A DNA stretch of 64,000 nucleotides from Paenibacillus azoreducens (GTDB lineage: Bacteria; Bacillota; Bacilli; Paenibacillales; Paenibacillaceae), in the NCBI RefSeq assembly GCF_021654775.1, contig NZ_AP025343.1:3935501-3999500 (forward strand), given 5' to 3'. Below the pieces are notes generated by a model. That model did no database searches and had not been told where the DNA came from. It saw only the letters and a list, made by a program, of their open reading frames with translations. The translations under genes were made by a program, and so were the position numbers. Numbering within the stretch: the first letter of the stretch is position 1; the number at the start of each line of letters is the position of its first letter. Shown piece after piece: positions 1 to 8,456 of the stretch.

Positions 1-294
1 GGGTAAGTATGCCGCAACCGGTTCATCGAGGCTTTTGATCCATCCTTGGTCTAATGATATCCCGGCTGCGATGGAGATGATGCTTTTCCAAATGGACATA
101 ATCCGGTTTCTGCTATTTGCATTGAATTTGTTATAATATTTCTCCAATACGATTTTGCCGTTTTTGACAACCAGTACGCTGTTTACCAAGCGGTAACGCT
201 TTTGCTTCATATAATGATCCAGCTGTTCTAACACACTTGCATCCATTCCTTCGACTTCCGGCGTTGACTGTTCCCACTCCATGCCGCTCACCAT
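1..294 (-). CDS. Serine hydrolase (class C beta-lactamase-like), 3' part cut by window edge
   Basis: About 98 N-terminal residues are visible before the window ends. They include the segment MSIWKSIISIAAG, which carries the SxxK active-site motif (SIWK) of the class C beta-lactamase/penicillin-binding-protein-like hydrolase family, after the usual VNSVLVVKNGKIVLEKYY strand. Such enzymes act as esterases or peptidases rather than true beta-lactamases, and the substrate cannot be told. The ATG at 294 overlaps the stop of the UvrA-like gene upstream, suggesting translational coupling; a second ATG at 282 is also possible. The later YxN and HxG motifs lie outside the window. Confidence 0.8.
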   Translation of the reverse strand, partial: MVSGMEWEQSTPEVEGMDASVLEQLDHYMKQKRYRLVNSVLVVKNGKIVLEKYYNKFNANSRNRIMSIWKSIISIAAGISLDQGWIKSLDEPVAAYLP

Positions 295-2687
295 ACCTCA
301 TTTAAATATTTCCCGATCACGGAATCCGGATGGGAAGCCAACTCCCGCGGATTGCCCTCAGCAATCACAGAACCTCCTTCGCTGCCCCCGCCTGGTCCCA
401 TTTCAATGAGATAATCGCAGTTGGCCAGGATGGCCGGGTCATGCTCCGTGACGATGATCGTATTGCCTGCGTCCGCAAGCTCTTTCAGGAGTTCCAATAG
501 ACGCTCGGTATCCGAAAAGGAAAGTCCAGTCGTCGGCTCGTCCAAAATATACACGTTTCCGGCACCGCTATGCTTCGCCAGCTCCTTGGCTAATTTGATC
601 CGCTGTGCTTCTCCCCCCGAAATCGTCGGAGTCTGCTGGCCTAATGTAATATATCCCATGCCTACCCTTTCAAGAGTCGACAGGACATTCACGATCATTT
701 TGTCATATGCCACAGAATCCTTACGTCCAAAAAAGGTAACCGCCTCGCTTACGCTCATCGCCATCATGTCTTTAATATTTTTGCCGTCCAGCTTCACGGT
801 CATCGCTTCTTCCACATAACCCGTTCCCCCGCATGCTTCGCACTCCTGCTCAATAAAATTGCCAAAACCGACATGATACTGTGTATAACCATCGCCTTTG
901 CAAGTCGGGCACCCGCCTTCGGAATTTACCGAAAACAAACCGGGAGTGTATCCCCGCTCTTGTGAATCAGGGGTTTTGGCCAGGCTGGCGCGGATCCGAT
1001 CCATAACTCCTGTATAAGTGGCTGGGCAGGAAGTGCGGCTTCTGCCAATAGGTCTCTGGTCAACAACTATACATTTGCGGACATGTTCAGCACCGGACAG
1101 TTCAGCCCTATCATCAATCAATGGCAAACTACCATCATTTTCAAAAACCATTTTGTTTTGGAGCATCTGTTTGAGCTTTGGAACAAGCGTATCCTGAATC
1201 AGGCTGGATTTACCGCTGCCGGAAACGCCGGCAATGCCCACGAATAACCCGATAGGAATCGATACCGTAACATCTCGCAAATTATGCAGATTTGCATGCT
1301 TTAAGATCAGCATTTTGCTGCGGTCGACCGGCTTATAGCTTTTTTTCGCTGCTAATCTCTTGCTCCCCGCCAGAAAAGGGGCCGTTTTGGACAAGGTACA
1401 CGACATAAACTCTTGCAGTGTTCCCTGGAAAATACGCTCTCCTCCGTTTCTTCCTGCTTCCGGGCCAAGATCGATGATATAATCCGCCGCTTCCATAAAA
1501 TGCTTGTCATGCTCAACGGCGACCACCGTATTCCCTCGTTCCACAAGATGGCGGATGATTCGGATCAGCGATTCCTTTTCCGCTTCATGCAGTCCTATAG
1601 TTGGCTCGTCAAAAATAAATATAATCGAATCTAGTTCAGCAATAATGAAAGAAGCCAAAAACAAGCGCTGGATTTCTCCACCTGAAAGACTCGGTACTTG
1701 CCTTGATAGTGACAAATGATACAGACCGATGTCGACCAAACATTGAAGTTTAGTCACGATCTCCCGTATCAAATGCTGTCCTGATACATTTTGCAGCTGA
1801 TTTAGTAAAAATGAGAGAAGATCCTTAATGTACATTTGCTCAAGGTCCGTGATCGTTTTGCCGCCTATCCGCGTATGCATTGCTTGTTCGCCAAGACAGC
1901 TGCCTCCGCATTTGGGACAGGTGATATGCTCCGCCTTGATTCCCCATAAAATAATTTCTTTATCTTCCGAGTTATGCCGCATGTTCTTACTTGTATAGTG
2001 CTTATGCATTTCATGAAAAAAAACGACCGCCCCGACAAATCCGGATTTCCGGCAGCCGTACTTAAACACCGTCAGCTGTTCCTCAGAAAGTGAGCCGATG
2101 GCTTGGTCAACATCGATATGATGCAGGTCGCAGAACTTCTTGAAACTGCTCCGGTGATGCCGGTGTTTCATCAAAAAACCATCGAACAGATCCCGGATCG
2201 GCATATCCGGCCGAACGATCGCTTCCTCGTCAATCAGATGGTAACGCCCCGTACCCAGACATTTAACGCACATGCCCTTAGGCGAATTCTTCTGGAACAT
2301 TTCCATCGTCAAAGGGAGATTATCATCGTATTCGCTTTCCCTTTGACCGCAGGATGCAAACAAAACGGCCAGCATATTGCTAATCTTGGTCCGGGTTCCA
2401 ACCGTGCTTCTTGGATTCGACTGCCGGATGACCCGCTGTTCTACCGCCACGGTTGGAGAAAGGCCGGTAATGCTTTCGAAACCCGGGGATGCCTCGACCA
2501 TAAACTGCGCTTCCGAAAACAATAAATACCTGCGCTTCCCTTCTTCATATAACGTATCAAAGGCAAGGCTGGATTTTCCGCTTCCCGAAACTCCTGTGAT
2601 CACCGTGAGTTTGTTGCGGGGAATGCGGATGTCAATATTTTTCAAATTATGGATGTTGGCGCCTTTAATTTCTATGTATTCGCTCAT
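288..2687 (-). CDS. UvrA2-like excinuclease ATPase (ABC class)
   Basis: A tandem ABC ATPase of about 799 residues, shorter than housekeeping UvrA (about 940). It has two Walker A motifs (GVSGSGKSSLAFDTL near residue 33 and GVSGSGKSSLIQDTL near 490), two SGGE signatures and two Walker B segments (FIFDEPT, YILDEPT). Zinc-finger cysteine pairs are present (CVKCLGTG, CPKCGG, CPTCKGDG, CEACGGTG). UvrA2 paralogues of this length bind DNA and are linked to tolerance of DNA-targeting drugs in producers; the role here is inferred. The ATG at 2687 is preceded by TTGGAGGGAGTC, an excellent RBS, and is preferred to the TTG 12 nt upstream. It is coupled to the downstream serine hydrolase. Confidence 0.93.
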   Translation of the reverse strand: MSEYIEIKGANIHNLKNIDIRIPRNKLTVITGVSGSGKSSLAFDTLYEEGKRRYLLFSEAQFMVEASPGFESITGLSPTVAVEQRVIRQSNPRSTVGTRTKISNMLAVLFASCGQRESEYDDNLPLTMEMFQKNSPKGMCVKCLGTGRYHLIDEEAIVRPDMPIRDLFDGFLMKHRHHRSSFKKFCDLHHIDVDQAIGSLSEEQLTVFKYGCRKSGFVGAVVFFHEMHKHYTSKNMRHNSEDKEIILWGIKAEHITCPKCGGSCLGEQAMHTRIGGKTITDLEQMYIKDLLSFLLNQLQNVSGQHLIREIVTKLQCLVDIGLYHLSLSRQVPSLSGGEIQRLFLASFIIAELDSIIFIFDEPTIGLHEAEKESLIRIIRHLVERGNTVVAVEHDKHFMEAADYIIDLGPEAGRNGGERIFQGTLQEFMSCTLSKTAPFLAGSKRLAAKKSYKPVDRSKMLILKHANLHNLRDVTVSIPIGLFVGIAGVSGSGKSSLIQDTLVPKLKQMLQNKMVFENDGSLPLIDDRAELSGAEHVRKCIVVDQRPIGRSRTSCPATYTGVMDRIRASLAKTPDSQERGYTPGLFSVNSEGGCPTCKGDGYTQYHVGFGNFIEQECEACGGTGYVEEAMTVKLDGKNIKDMMAMSVSEAVTFFGRKDSVAYDKMIVNVLSTLERVGMGYITLGQQTPTISGGEAQRIKLAKELAKHSGAGNVYILDEPTTGLSFSDTERLLELLKELADAGNTIIVTEHDPAILANCDYLIEMGPGGGSEGGSVIAEGNPRELASHPDSVIGKYLNEVW

Positions 2688-2733
2688 GACTCCCTCCAAA
2701 GGGTTGTATCAAGCACATAGGGGCATTCATTGG

Positions 2734-3204
2734 TCATAATCTTTTCATAAACAATACCCGATCTCCTCCCTTGCCATCATAATCAAGATGTATATCAACG
2801 CCATCCACGATTTTATCTCCCTTTTCGATCACAAACCCCATTTTCTTGTGGTAAGCTATCGAGCTCTTATTGACTGGAGAAGTTACGCAGCGGATGTTTT
2901 CAACACCCCTAATCTTTACCGCGTTAAAAAAAGTTTCATAAAGTCTTCGACCAACCCCATGCTCACGATACTGCGGGTGCACGCCAACAAAATGAATATA
3001 AGCTTCTTTGTTTCGCGATTGGGATATAAAACCAATAAGAAAGCCTATTACTTCTTTGTTATCTTCGACGATATAACTGGTATCTTGAAAATGATCAAAA
3101 AACAGCTTCGGTAACATATCAGCCATTTGGCGGCCATTCCACCAATCATTGAGGACCGAAATTATCAGTTTATAGTCCGAAGATTGCACATTCCTTATAT
3201 TCAT
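2734..3204 (-). CDS. GNAT family N-acetyltransferase
   Basis: A 156-residue single GNAT domain. The acetyl-CoA-binding motif A is clear as VGVHPQYREHGVGRRLYETF (R/Q-x-x-G-x-G/A type) near residue 72, and a C-terminal AYHKKMGF helix-strand follows, as in most small GNAT enzymes. The substrate (amine of a metabolite, drug or protein) cannot be read from sequence. It is one of several unrelated single-enzyme genes on the minus strand here and is separated from the UvrA-like gene by about 45 bp, so the two may be co-transcribed. Confidence 0.9.
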   Translation of the reverse strand: MNIRNVQSSDYKLIISVLNDWWNGRQMADMLPKLFFDHFQDTSYIVEDNKEVIGFLIGFISQSRNKEAYIHFVGVHPQYREHGVGRRLYETFFNAVKIRGVENIRCVTSPVNKSSIAYHKKMGFVIEKGDKIVDGVDIHLDYDGKGGDRVLFMKRL

Positions 3205-3234
3205 CCTAGATCACCTCTTCATTTCATCATTGAC

Positions 3235-3891
3235 CTAATTACGATAAATAAATTTTGCATTTCCCCCCAGCATATAATCGTATTCAAACAATTGAATCGT
3301 CCGGTCTCTCAATCTATGTTTAATTGCGGACTGCATGTTAATTAGGCCCTGGGATCCGATATTGTTGAGGGAATTCCCCTGAAAAGTCTCTTGCACAAAA
3401 TCGGATTCTTTCAAGTGATACTGAAGCCAGCCTTTTTGGGATTCAATCAGTAACTTTTTCTCTTTTGGATTCAGTTTGGCCAGCAGTTTTTTGTAGATTG
3501 CATTTAATTCTTTATCCCATAGGTCGGCATATTTTCCCTCTAATTGAATCCCTTTGTGCGTTGAATAATTTGGGGAATCATAAACCTCATCCGCTTCTTT
3601 ATTATAAGCGCGGTCAATAGGATTGGATTGGATGAGCTTCGTAAATTCATTCGATAAGTCGTACGAGCCATAGCTTTCCCTTGAATCAACATACGAATAA
3701 TTCTCTTTACTTTCAATCTTATTGTTCTTTGATGCGGTAATGTTCGAATTGGAGGAAACTTTTTTAGTCTGTTGTACTTTATTATGAATTTGCGGTGAAG
3801 AAATTTCCGTTGTATCCTCGTTTGCCGTATTTGTGCATCCAACCAGTGCTGTCATGATTAGAGTCGATAACATGATTTTTGTTTTCATCAT
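3235..3891 (-). CDS. Lipoprotein with LprI/DUF1311-like domain
   Basis: About 218 residues beginning MMKTKIMLSTLIMTALVGC, a type II signal peptide with a lipobox (ALVGC) so the mature protein should be a membrane-anchored lipoprotein. A low-complexity Ser/Asn/Lys linker follows. The C-terminal half has a W-DKELNAIYKKLL...EKKLLIESQKGWLQY pattern typical of the DUF1311/LprI family, named for a mycobacterial lysozyme inhibitor; whether this one inhibits lysozyme is unknown. The ATG pair at 3891/3888 follows AGGGAGAAATGAA and is preferred over the TTG at 3909. It lies just downstream of the YoaP-like acetyltransferase. Confidence 0.8.
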   Translation of the reverse strand: MMKTKIMLSTLIMTALVGCTNTANEDTTEISSPQIHNKVQQTKKVSSNSNITASKNNKIESKENYSYVDSRESYGSYDLSNEFTKLIQSNPIDRAYNKEADEVYDSPNYSTHKGIQLEGKYADLWDKELNAIYKKLLAKLNPKEKKLLIESQKGWLQYHLKESDFVQETFQGNSLNNIGSQGLINMQSAIKHRLRDRTIQLFEYDYMLGGNAKFIYRN

Positions 3892-3910
3892 TTCATTTCT
3901 CCCTATCAAC

Positions 3911-4684
3911 TTATAAATTTTCCTTCATAATCGCCTTAAGCCGTTTGATTACCGAGTGAACCGTAAGTCTATGAAAAGTAACCAGCTGCCGTTTATAAAT
4001 AACCCCAAAAATTCCATACGGAGTCGGGGATAATTCCATTAATTCTTCTTTGCTTTTCAGATCCATGATTTTAACATCAAGACCTAGTTCCTTGGCACCT
4101 TCCAAAACATTCTCTGTCGCTATGTCCACGAATGGGCACTGGTTCGTGCGTAATATTGTTAGTTCATTGGATGCTTTCAATCTTTCCTCCCAATCATTTG
4201 GAAAAAAAGGAGACGGAGCAGCAGCCTCCAATTTATGTACTAACAGCTCAAATCCATGCGGAGCTTCTTGAATGGTAGAAAAACCATTTTTCAAAAAAAT
4301 ATCTTTGCTTGGGAGCCAGGATGTACCTTGATTAGTAACTACCGCAACACCATATTTATTTTGCTTTCTTGCATCTTCAATGCATTTATTTAGAAGTGCC
4401 GTTCCATAACCCTTTCCGGCAATATTTACCCATAAACAATGGATGATCAGGTAATTGTCTGCATAAATCACTCTGGATGAAGTTTCTGAGGCTGTATACT
4501 CTATGAATCCGGCTTGCTTTCCATTCTCCAAAAGTTTTATATATTTTAATCCGTATTCCATCTGGTCTTTTAACCAATTGTTTTTATTTTTATATCCATC
4601 TGCATGAGGTTTACTCCTTAAGCAATATCCGCTAAGTTCTTCAATATTTTCATGATTCAGCTCAGTCAATTGAATGGTTTGCAT
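3911..4684 (-). CDS. yoaP: GNAT acetyltransferase with C-terminal YoaP domain
   Basis: A 257-residue two-domain protein. Residues 1-150 form a GNAT fold with LWVNIAGKGYGTALL as acetyl-CoA motif. Residues 170-255 match the YoaP domain, a thioredoxin-like region starting ILRTNQCPFVD with a single cysteine in a CPF motif where thioredoxins have CxxC. The substrate of Bacillus subtilis YoaP is not known. RBS GAGGAGTGCCTGAATC precedes the ATG. A second, divergent copy lies at 59106-59861 in the same window. Confidence 0.87.
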   Translation of the reverse strand: MQTIQLTELNHENIEELSGYCLRSKPHADGYKNKNNWLKDQMEYGLKYIKLLENGKQAGFIEYTASETSSRVIYADNYLIIHCLWVNIAGKGYGTALLNKCIEDARKQNKYGVAVVTNQGTSWLPSKDIFLKNGFSTIQEAPHGFELLVHKLEAAAPSPFFPNDWEERLKASNELTILRTNQCPFVDIATENVLEGAKELGLDVKIMDLKSKEELMELSPTPYGIFGVIYKRQLVTFHRLTVHSVIKRLKAIMKENL

Positions 4685-4713
4685 GATTCAGGCACTCCTC
4701 ACTTTAAAAACAA

Positions 4714-4971
4714 TCATATGAATTTAAGGGATTCGTAAAGTGTCTCGTTGAATTGAGTCTGATCCTCTAAATAGTTTTCCGGTGCCGTAGCCTGAATTGC
4801 CCCGCTTTTAAAATGATGCTGCCCTTCGTACCATTCCGTTACAATCTTATTGTCTTGAATCACTATTACCGATGATGCTGAAGCGCCATATTTGGCTTGG
4901 GCCTCTTTGGTATAAGAAATCAAAGAAGCAAATTTATTGTTAAGAGCGATCGGCCAGTCCAAAAGTTTCAT
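4714..4971 (-). pseudogene. Truncated serine hydrolase fragment
   Basis: The 85-residue ORF resembles the N-terminal part of a class C beta-lactamase-like hydrolase: the run ASSVIVIQDNKIVTEWYEG matches the first strands seen in such enzymes, and HHFKSGAIQATAPE resembles the stretch before the SxxK motif. That motif and everything after it are missing, and the reading frame ends soon after in unrelated sequence. I infer an internally deleted remnant rather than a functional enzyme. The RBS (AGGGAG directly against the ATG) is also poor. Confidence 0.6.
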
Positions 4972-5005
4972 CTCCCTATTTTTTGAATTACAAAAGAGCT
5001 TTTAC

Positions 5006-5488
5006 CTAATCCCATATTTGATCTAATTTGTCTGAGTAAAATTCGATAGCTTTCTTATATGACTGAATCCCTGTATCATTGCTTGTTTCAGCTAGCAGCC
5101 TTAATAAAATTTCCATAGCATTGTTGTATTCTTTAAGGTTATATTGGGCCATTGCCAATAAGACTTGATATTCTCTTTTTTCCGGAGATTCATTCATTGC
5201 CTCTTCTAATATTTCCTTGGATTCTATGTACATGCCTAAAGTGCGATAAGTGCTTCCCAGCCCTAATAATGCGCCTTGTCTTTCTTCTCCTTGCAGCCCT
5301 AATTCCAATGATTTTTTGTAAAAAGGGATCGCTTCGCTTTCTTGTCCCATAGCGTCATGCACCCATGCACATTGGTACCAAACGGATGGATTTTGAGGAT
5401 CCTGTTCAGTCAAAGCCAGCAGCAATGTCTGGGCTTCTTCAAGTTTTCCGGTTTCTCTAAGTTTAATGGCCTTGGCTAATTCGTTCAT
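5006..5488 (-). CDS. TPR_5-type tetratricopeptide repeat protein
   Basis: A soluble protein of about 160 residues with roughly three TPR units: an N-terminal ETGKLEEAQTLLLALTEQDP unit, a SVWYQCAWVHDAMGQ unit and a GALLGLGSTYRTLGMY unit. This arrangement is that of the small TPR_5 family found across Bacillales, whose function is unknown but probably protein-protein contact. The ATG at 5488 follows AAAAGGATGAGACCG and is favoured over upstream in-frame codons. It overlaps the end of the upstream kinase-like gene by 26 bp, so the two are likely translationally coupled. Confidence 0.85.
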   Translation of the reverse strand: MNELAKAIKLRETGKLEEAQTLLLALTEQDPQNPSVWYQCAWVHDAMGQESEAIPFYKKSLELGLQGEERQGALLGLGSTYRTLGMYIESKEILEEAMNESPEKREYQVLLAMAQYNLKEYNNAMEILLRLLAETSNDTGIQSYKKAIEFYSDKLDQIWD

Positions 5489-5987
5489 CGGTCTCATCCT
5501 TTTGCGATTTGCATATTTTATTATCTGATAATCTAATAAGTTTATTATTATATACATTCAACCTGGCTTCAAAAGCATCTCTCTTATTTTCAAAATCTTT
5601 TGTCCATCTATACATCATTTTCAACATTTCCATATCGGGTTTATAGTTACATTTCTCAATACCAAGATTTTGTTTAATGAACCGGGTAAAAATCCTTATT
5701 CTACGCTTCCATAAAGGTGGATCTAGAAAAATGACGGTATCTGCCATATCAAAAAGACATCGGTACGACCCTCTATCTGTTCCTTCAAATATCCATTGCC
5801 CCTTACTGTCGATTTCTCTAATAACCGCAACTTGCTCTTCTGGTGTACGTTTATTTCTTCCTTCTGCTGTTTGATGATGCACTATGCTGTCCAGTTCATA
5901 CCATGGTATATTCATCTTTTTTGATAATTGTCTCGCCAGAGTCGTTTTACCACTAGCTACAATGCCAGTGATGTAGATTTTCTTCAT
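5463..5987 (-). CDS. P-loop nucleoside/adenylate kinase-like protein
   Basis: About 174 residues with an N-terminal Walker A motif GIVASGKTTLARQL followed by IPWYELDSIVHH and a lid-like FEGTDRGSYRCLF segment. This layout matches the AAA/adenylate-kinase-like family often annotated as DNA topology modulation protein FlaR-like kinase. The phosphate acceptor is unknown. The ATG at 5987 has TAGGTGAAGCTCGGC upstream and is preferred to the GTG at 5999. Its 3' end overlaps the TPR gene in another frame. Confidence 0.82.
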   Translation of the reverse strand: MKKIYITGIVASGKTTLARQLSKKMNIPWYELDSIVHHQTAEGRNKRTPEEQVAVIREIDSKGQWIFEGTDRGSYRCLFDMADTVIFLDPPLWKRRIRIFTRFIKQNLGIEKCNYKPDMEMLKMMYRWTKDFENKRDAFEARLNVYNNKLIRLSDNKICKSQKDETDERISQGH

Positions 5988-6150
5988 GCCGAGCTTCACC
6001 TATCCAATCCGTTCTAATAATCAAGAATAATCCCCCCTATTTCCCTCCTAGAAATTAGAGAGGTTTTGTCCTGTACGAGATACTTGATCTTCTCAGCTTT
6101 TATTAACTCTTATTTTATGTCCAAAAAGTTTAAGGCAGCGTCGGTTAATC

Positions 6151-6723
6151 TTACTTGTTGCACAAATTCATCCTATATACTCCTCCTTCACCAAGAAAAT
6201 CGTTTCTCGACAATCCTTCTTCTCCAAGTATTATTCGATAATTTGTTATTGTTCCATCATGAGAAATAACAAAAATTCTTTTGTATTTATCTTCGATCCA
6301 ATCTATAAGTTGCCTTGCATACTCCTCAAATATATCTTGATCAATTTTATTAATTCCGTTTTCCCAGCAATTCAAATTTAGATCAAGAATCATTACGTTC
6401 CCATACAAATCCTTGATCTCAACTTTTGAATAGATTTGATCACAATTTAAAAAGGGAGCCCCAGCAGACTGAGGGAACATTCTTGGACCAACAAGCGGAG
6501 TAATTATGAAGTTGATATTATCCGTAAGCATCATTGCAGTTTCTATTGTTCTCTTTGTTGGACTTACAAGAATCAAGTCGTCAGCACTAAATGTTATTTG
6601 TTCACGTAGTTGATGGACCTGCATTTTACCGTATTCTGTAAGTCCAGGATGCGAAGTATTTAACTGATTTGGATAGTCGAGGAGATGTTCTCCATGCCCA
6701 TGCCGAATAAATATGAATTCCAT
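6151..6723 (-). CDS. Histidine phosphatase superfamily protein
   Basis: A 190-residue phosphoglycerate-mutase-like enzyme. The catalytic IRHGHG motif is at residues 6-11 and the second histidine is in VISHDGTITNYR near residue 160. The first catalytic histidine accepts the phosphate in this superfamily, and substrates range from sugar phosphates to nucleotides. The ATG at 6723 is preceded by TTGGAGGTGGTTTCA, a strong RBS; the longer TTG start reads through that RBS. It stands alone with intergenic gaps on both sides. Confidence 0.88.
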   Translation of the reverse strand: MEFIFIRHGHGEHLLDYPNQLNTSHPGLTEYGKMQVHQLREQITFSADDLILVSPTKRTIETAMMLTDNINFIITPLVGPRMFPQSAGAPFLNCDQIYSKVEIKDLYGNVMILDLNLNCWENGINKIDQDIFEEYARQLIDWIEDKYKRIFVISHDGTITNYRIILGEEGLSRNDFLGEGGVYRMNLCNK

Positions 6724-6843
6724 TGAAACCACCTCCAAACCAAAATAACTAACATGCCTTTAGGTCTCTTCTTGAGTACCAAAAGCAAAGCCTACAGCTT
6801 ACATACGATTTTATAAGATGTCAGATCCTTCTTCGTATTCTTA

Positions 6844-7629
6844 CTATGTTGTTTCCATATAATTCTTCTCTTTTAAATATTCCTCAATATCATTTTTGGT
6901 TTTCTCAAAATATGTGTTTTCATGCCTTCCATAATTAAAAAAACCATGTTCCATATTTTCATAAATCAGAAATCGAATTTCATTCCCAACTTCCTGCATT
7001 TGTTTAATAAAATCTTTATTCTGTTCGTACAGCTCATCTTCTGTCCCACACATCCAAAGCGTGGGTGGCAAACAATGTTTGATATTATGTTTAGGTGAGA
7101 TCGTTGCTGACATCTGTACTAATTTAGGATAAAGTCTAGTCATAATATCAATTGCATCCATTCCCGCTGCAAAAATAATAAGTTCACTCACGTTATAGTC
7201 ATTTGTTGCATTTACCTCATCTTCAATCTCAGGGAACATGAATGCAGATATGGTAATATATCCTCCAGCCGATGCACCGCAAACAATAATTCGATTAGGA
7301 TCTATCCCCAATTCAAGATAATGATCCTTTACCCAACGTATACTTGACTTAACATCGCATATTGCTTGTATCGGTGTAAAATCATTATCAGATCCATTCC
7401 GATAATCAACACAAATGCTTACAATTCCTTTGCCCGAAAAGTAATTGGCTTGATGTTGAAATTGAATCGGGGTTATCGGATTTTTTTTAAAACTCCCACC
7501 ATTAAAAAATAATAAAGCTGGTCGATGCTTCGCTTCTGCATCTCGATCAAAAACATATAAATATAAATCCCTATGTGTCTTCTTATAGACTCTTTCCAAG
7601 ACTGGAAAATCAAATTTACAATTTTTCAT
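6844..7629 (-). CDS. Alpha/beta hydrolase (esterase/BD-FAE type)
   Basis: A 261-residue cytosolic hydrolase with no signal peptide. The oxyanion region LLFFNGGSF replaces the usual HGGG motif of hormone-sensitive-lipase-like esterases. The nucleophile elbow is GASAGGY near residue 118; the acid is probably the Asp in GTEDELYEQN and the base the His in NMEHGFFNYG. Such enzymes deacylate small esters or kynurenine-like amides; the substrate is unknown. The start follows a TTGGGAGGATAA-like RBS. A hairpin repeat of family C lies directly upstream. Confidence 0.87.
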   Translation of the reverse strand: MKNCKFDFPVLERVYKKTHRDLYLYVFDRDAEAKHRPALLFFNGGSFKKNPITPIQFQHQANYFSGKGIVSICVDYRNGSDNDFTPIQAICDVKSSIRWVKDHYLELGIDPNRIIVCGASAGGYITISAFMFPEIEDEVNATNDYNVSELIIFAAGMDAIDIMTRLYPKLVQMSATISPKHNIKHCLPPTLWMCGTEDELYEQNKDFIKQMQEVGNEIRFLIYENMEHGFFNYGRHENTYFEKTKNDIEEYLKEKNYMETT

Positions 7630-7673
7630 TTATCCTCCCAAAGAATATAAGTTGGCCTCTCGCATTCACAACG

Positions 7674-7790
7674 CGAGCCAGCCTTGGATAGCTTCTATCT
7701 TAGGCTGGCTCGGTGCTCTGAGTATCTTCCATGATTATACATCTAACAGTCAAAGGGTGAAAGCAGGTTTGGTTGTTCGCCTGACTCCAC
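7674..7790. repeat. Dispersed repeat family C, copy 1 (hairpin plus tail)
   Basis: Two 18-nt arms, CGAGCCAGCCTTGGATAG and CTATCTTAGGCTGGCTCG, form a hairpin with two mismatches. A conserved tail follows that contains GATTATACATCTAACA and CAAAGGGTGAAAGC. Similar units are at about 11171, 12069, 13796 and 17643. There is no T-run, so this is not an ordinary intrinsic terminator. Confidence 0.75.
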
Positions 7791-7816
7791 TTCTCTGAGC
7801 TTCCACTTCTTTTAAA

Positions 7817-8353
7817 TTACAAAATATATCTCTTAATTACTTCTTCACCCCATATTTGAACTTCAATGTATCTTTCCGGTCCTTGATCCCCCATCTTATT
7901 CCAATCTTGCGGAAATCCAAATTCCTCTATAATCTTTCTAATTTCTTTTTTGGTATATACCTGTTTTCGATATGGCTTGTTGTCCGGATATCTCATTGTG
8001 GGAAACAAATCCCCATATGTAAAACTAATAGATTCATCAAAAAATTCATTCCATTCAATTGCGAGACTACTAGGTTTTTTATACCAAGTCTTAAGCCAAT
8101 CACAGGATTCTAAAGTCATGTAGTGAGGAAAAGAATTTGTTGGTTTCCCACCTTTTTCAATGAATTTATTACGGGCGACCTCCTCTAATTCTCTTCTTAT
8201 CATTAAATAATCATCAGATCTTTTGCTGGCAAAAGTATTTCCTTCGTATTTAATTTGATTTGAAATTTTAGATGCTTCTTCGATTGTTAAACTAGAAAGA
8301 TTCCTGAACGGTCCCATTTCTTCTTCAAAATAGTGATATAAATAATATGTCAT
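7817..8353 (-). CDS. Conserved hypothetical protein
   Basis: A 178-residue acidic, aromatic-rich protein with no signal peptide or membrane segment. It starts MTYYLYHYFEEEMGPF and has conserved-looking blocks such as SISFTYGDLFPTMRY and QGPERYIEVQIWGEE. The pattern recalls uncharacterised Bacillus proteins of similar length, but I cannot assign a domain or function. It is a single gene flanked by a family C repeat downstream and by the HicB/DinB-like gene upstream. Confidence 0.75.
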   Translation of the reverse strand: MTYYLYHYFEEEMGPFRNLSSLTIEEASKISNQIKYEGNTFASKRSDDYLMIRRELEEVARNKFIEKGGKPTNSFPHYMTLESCDWLKTWYKKPSSLAIEWNEFFDESISFTYGDLFPTMRYPDNKPYRKQVYTKKEIRKIIEEFGFPQDWNKMGDQGPERYIEVQIWGEEVIKRYIL

Positions 8354-8456
8354 ACTTATATTCCTTTTTTTTGGGGATTTGATCTAGAGTTTTCATGTTC
8401 AAAACACTTGATATGTTTTAATGTCGTCAGTCACGATAGCGGTGGATTTGGCAGTA

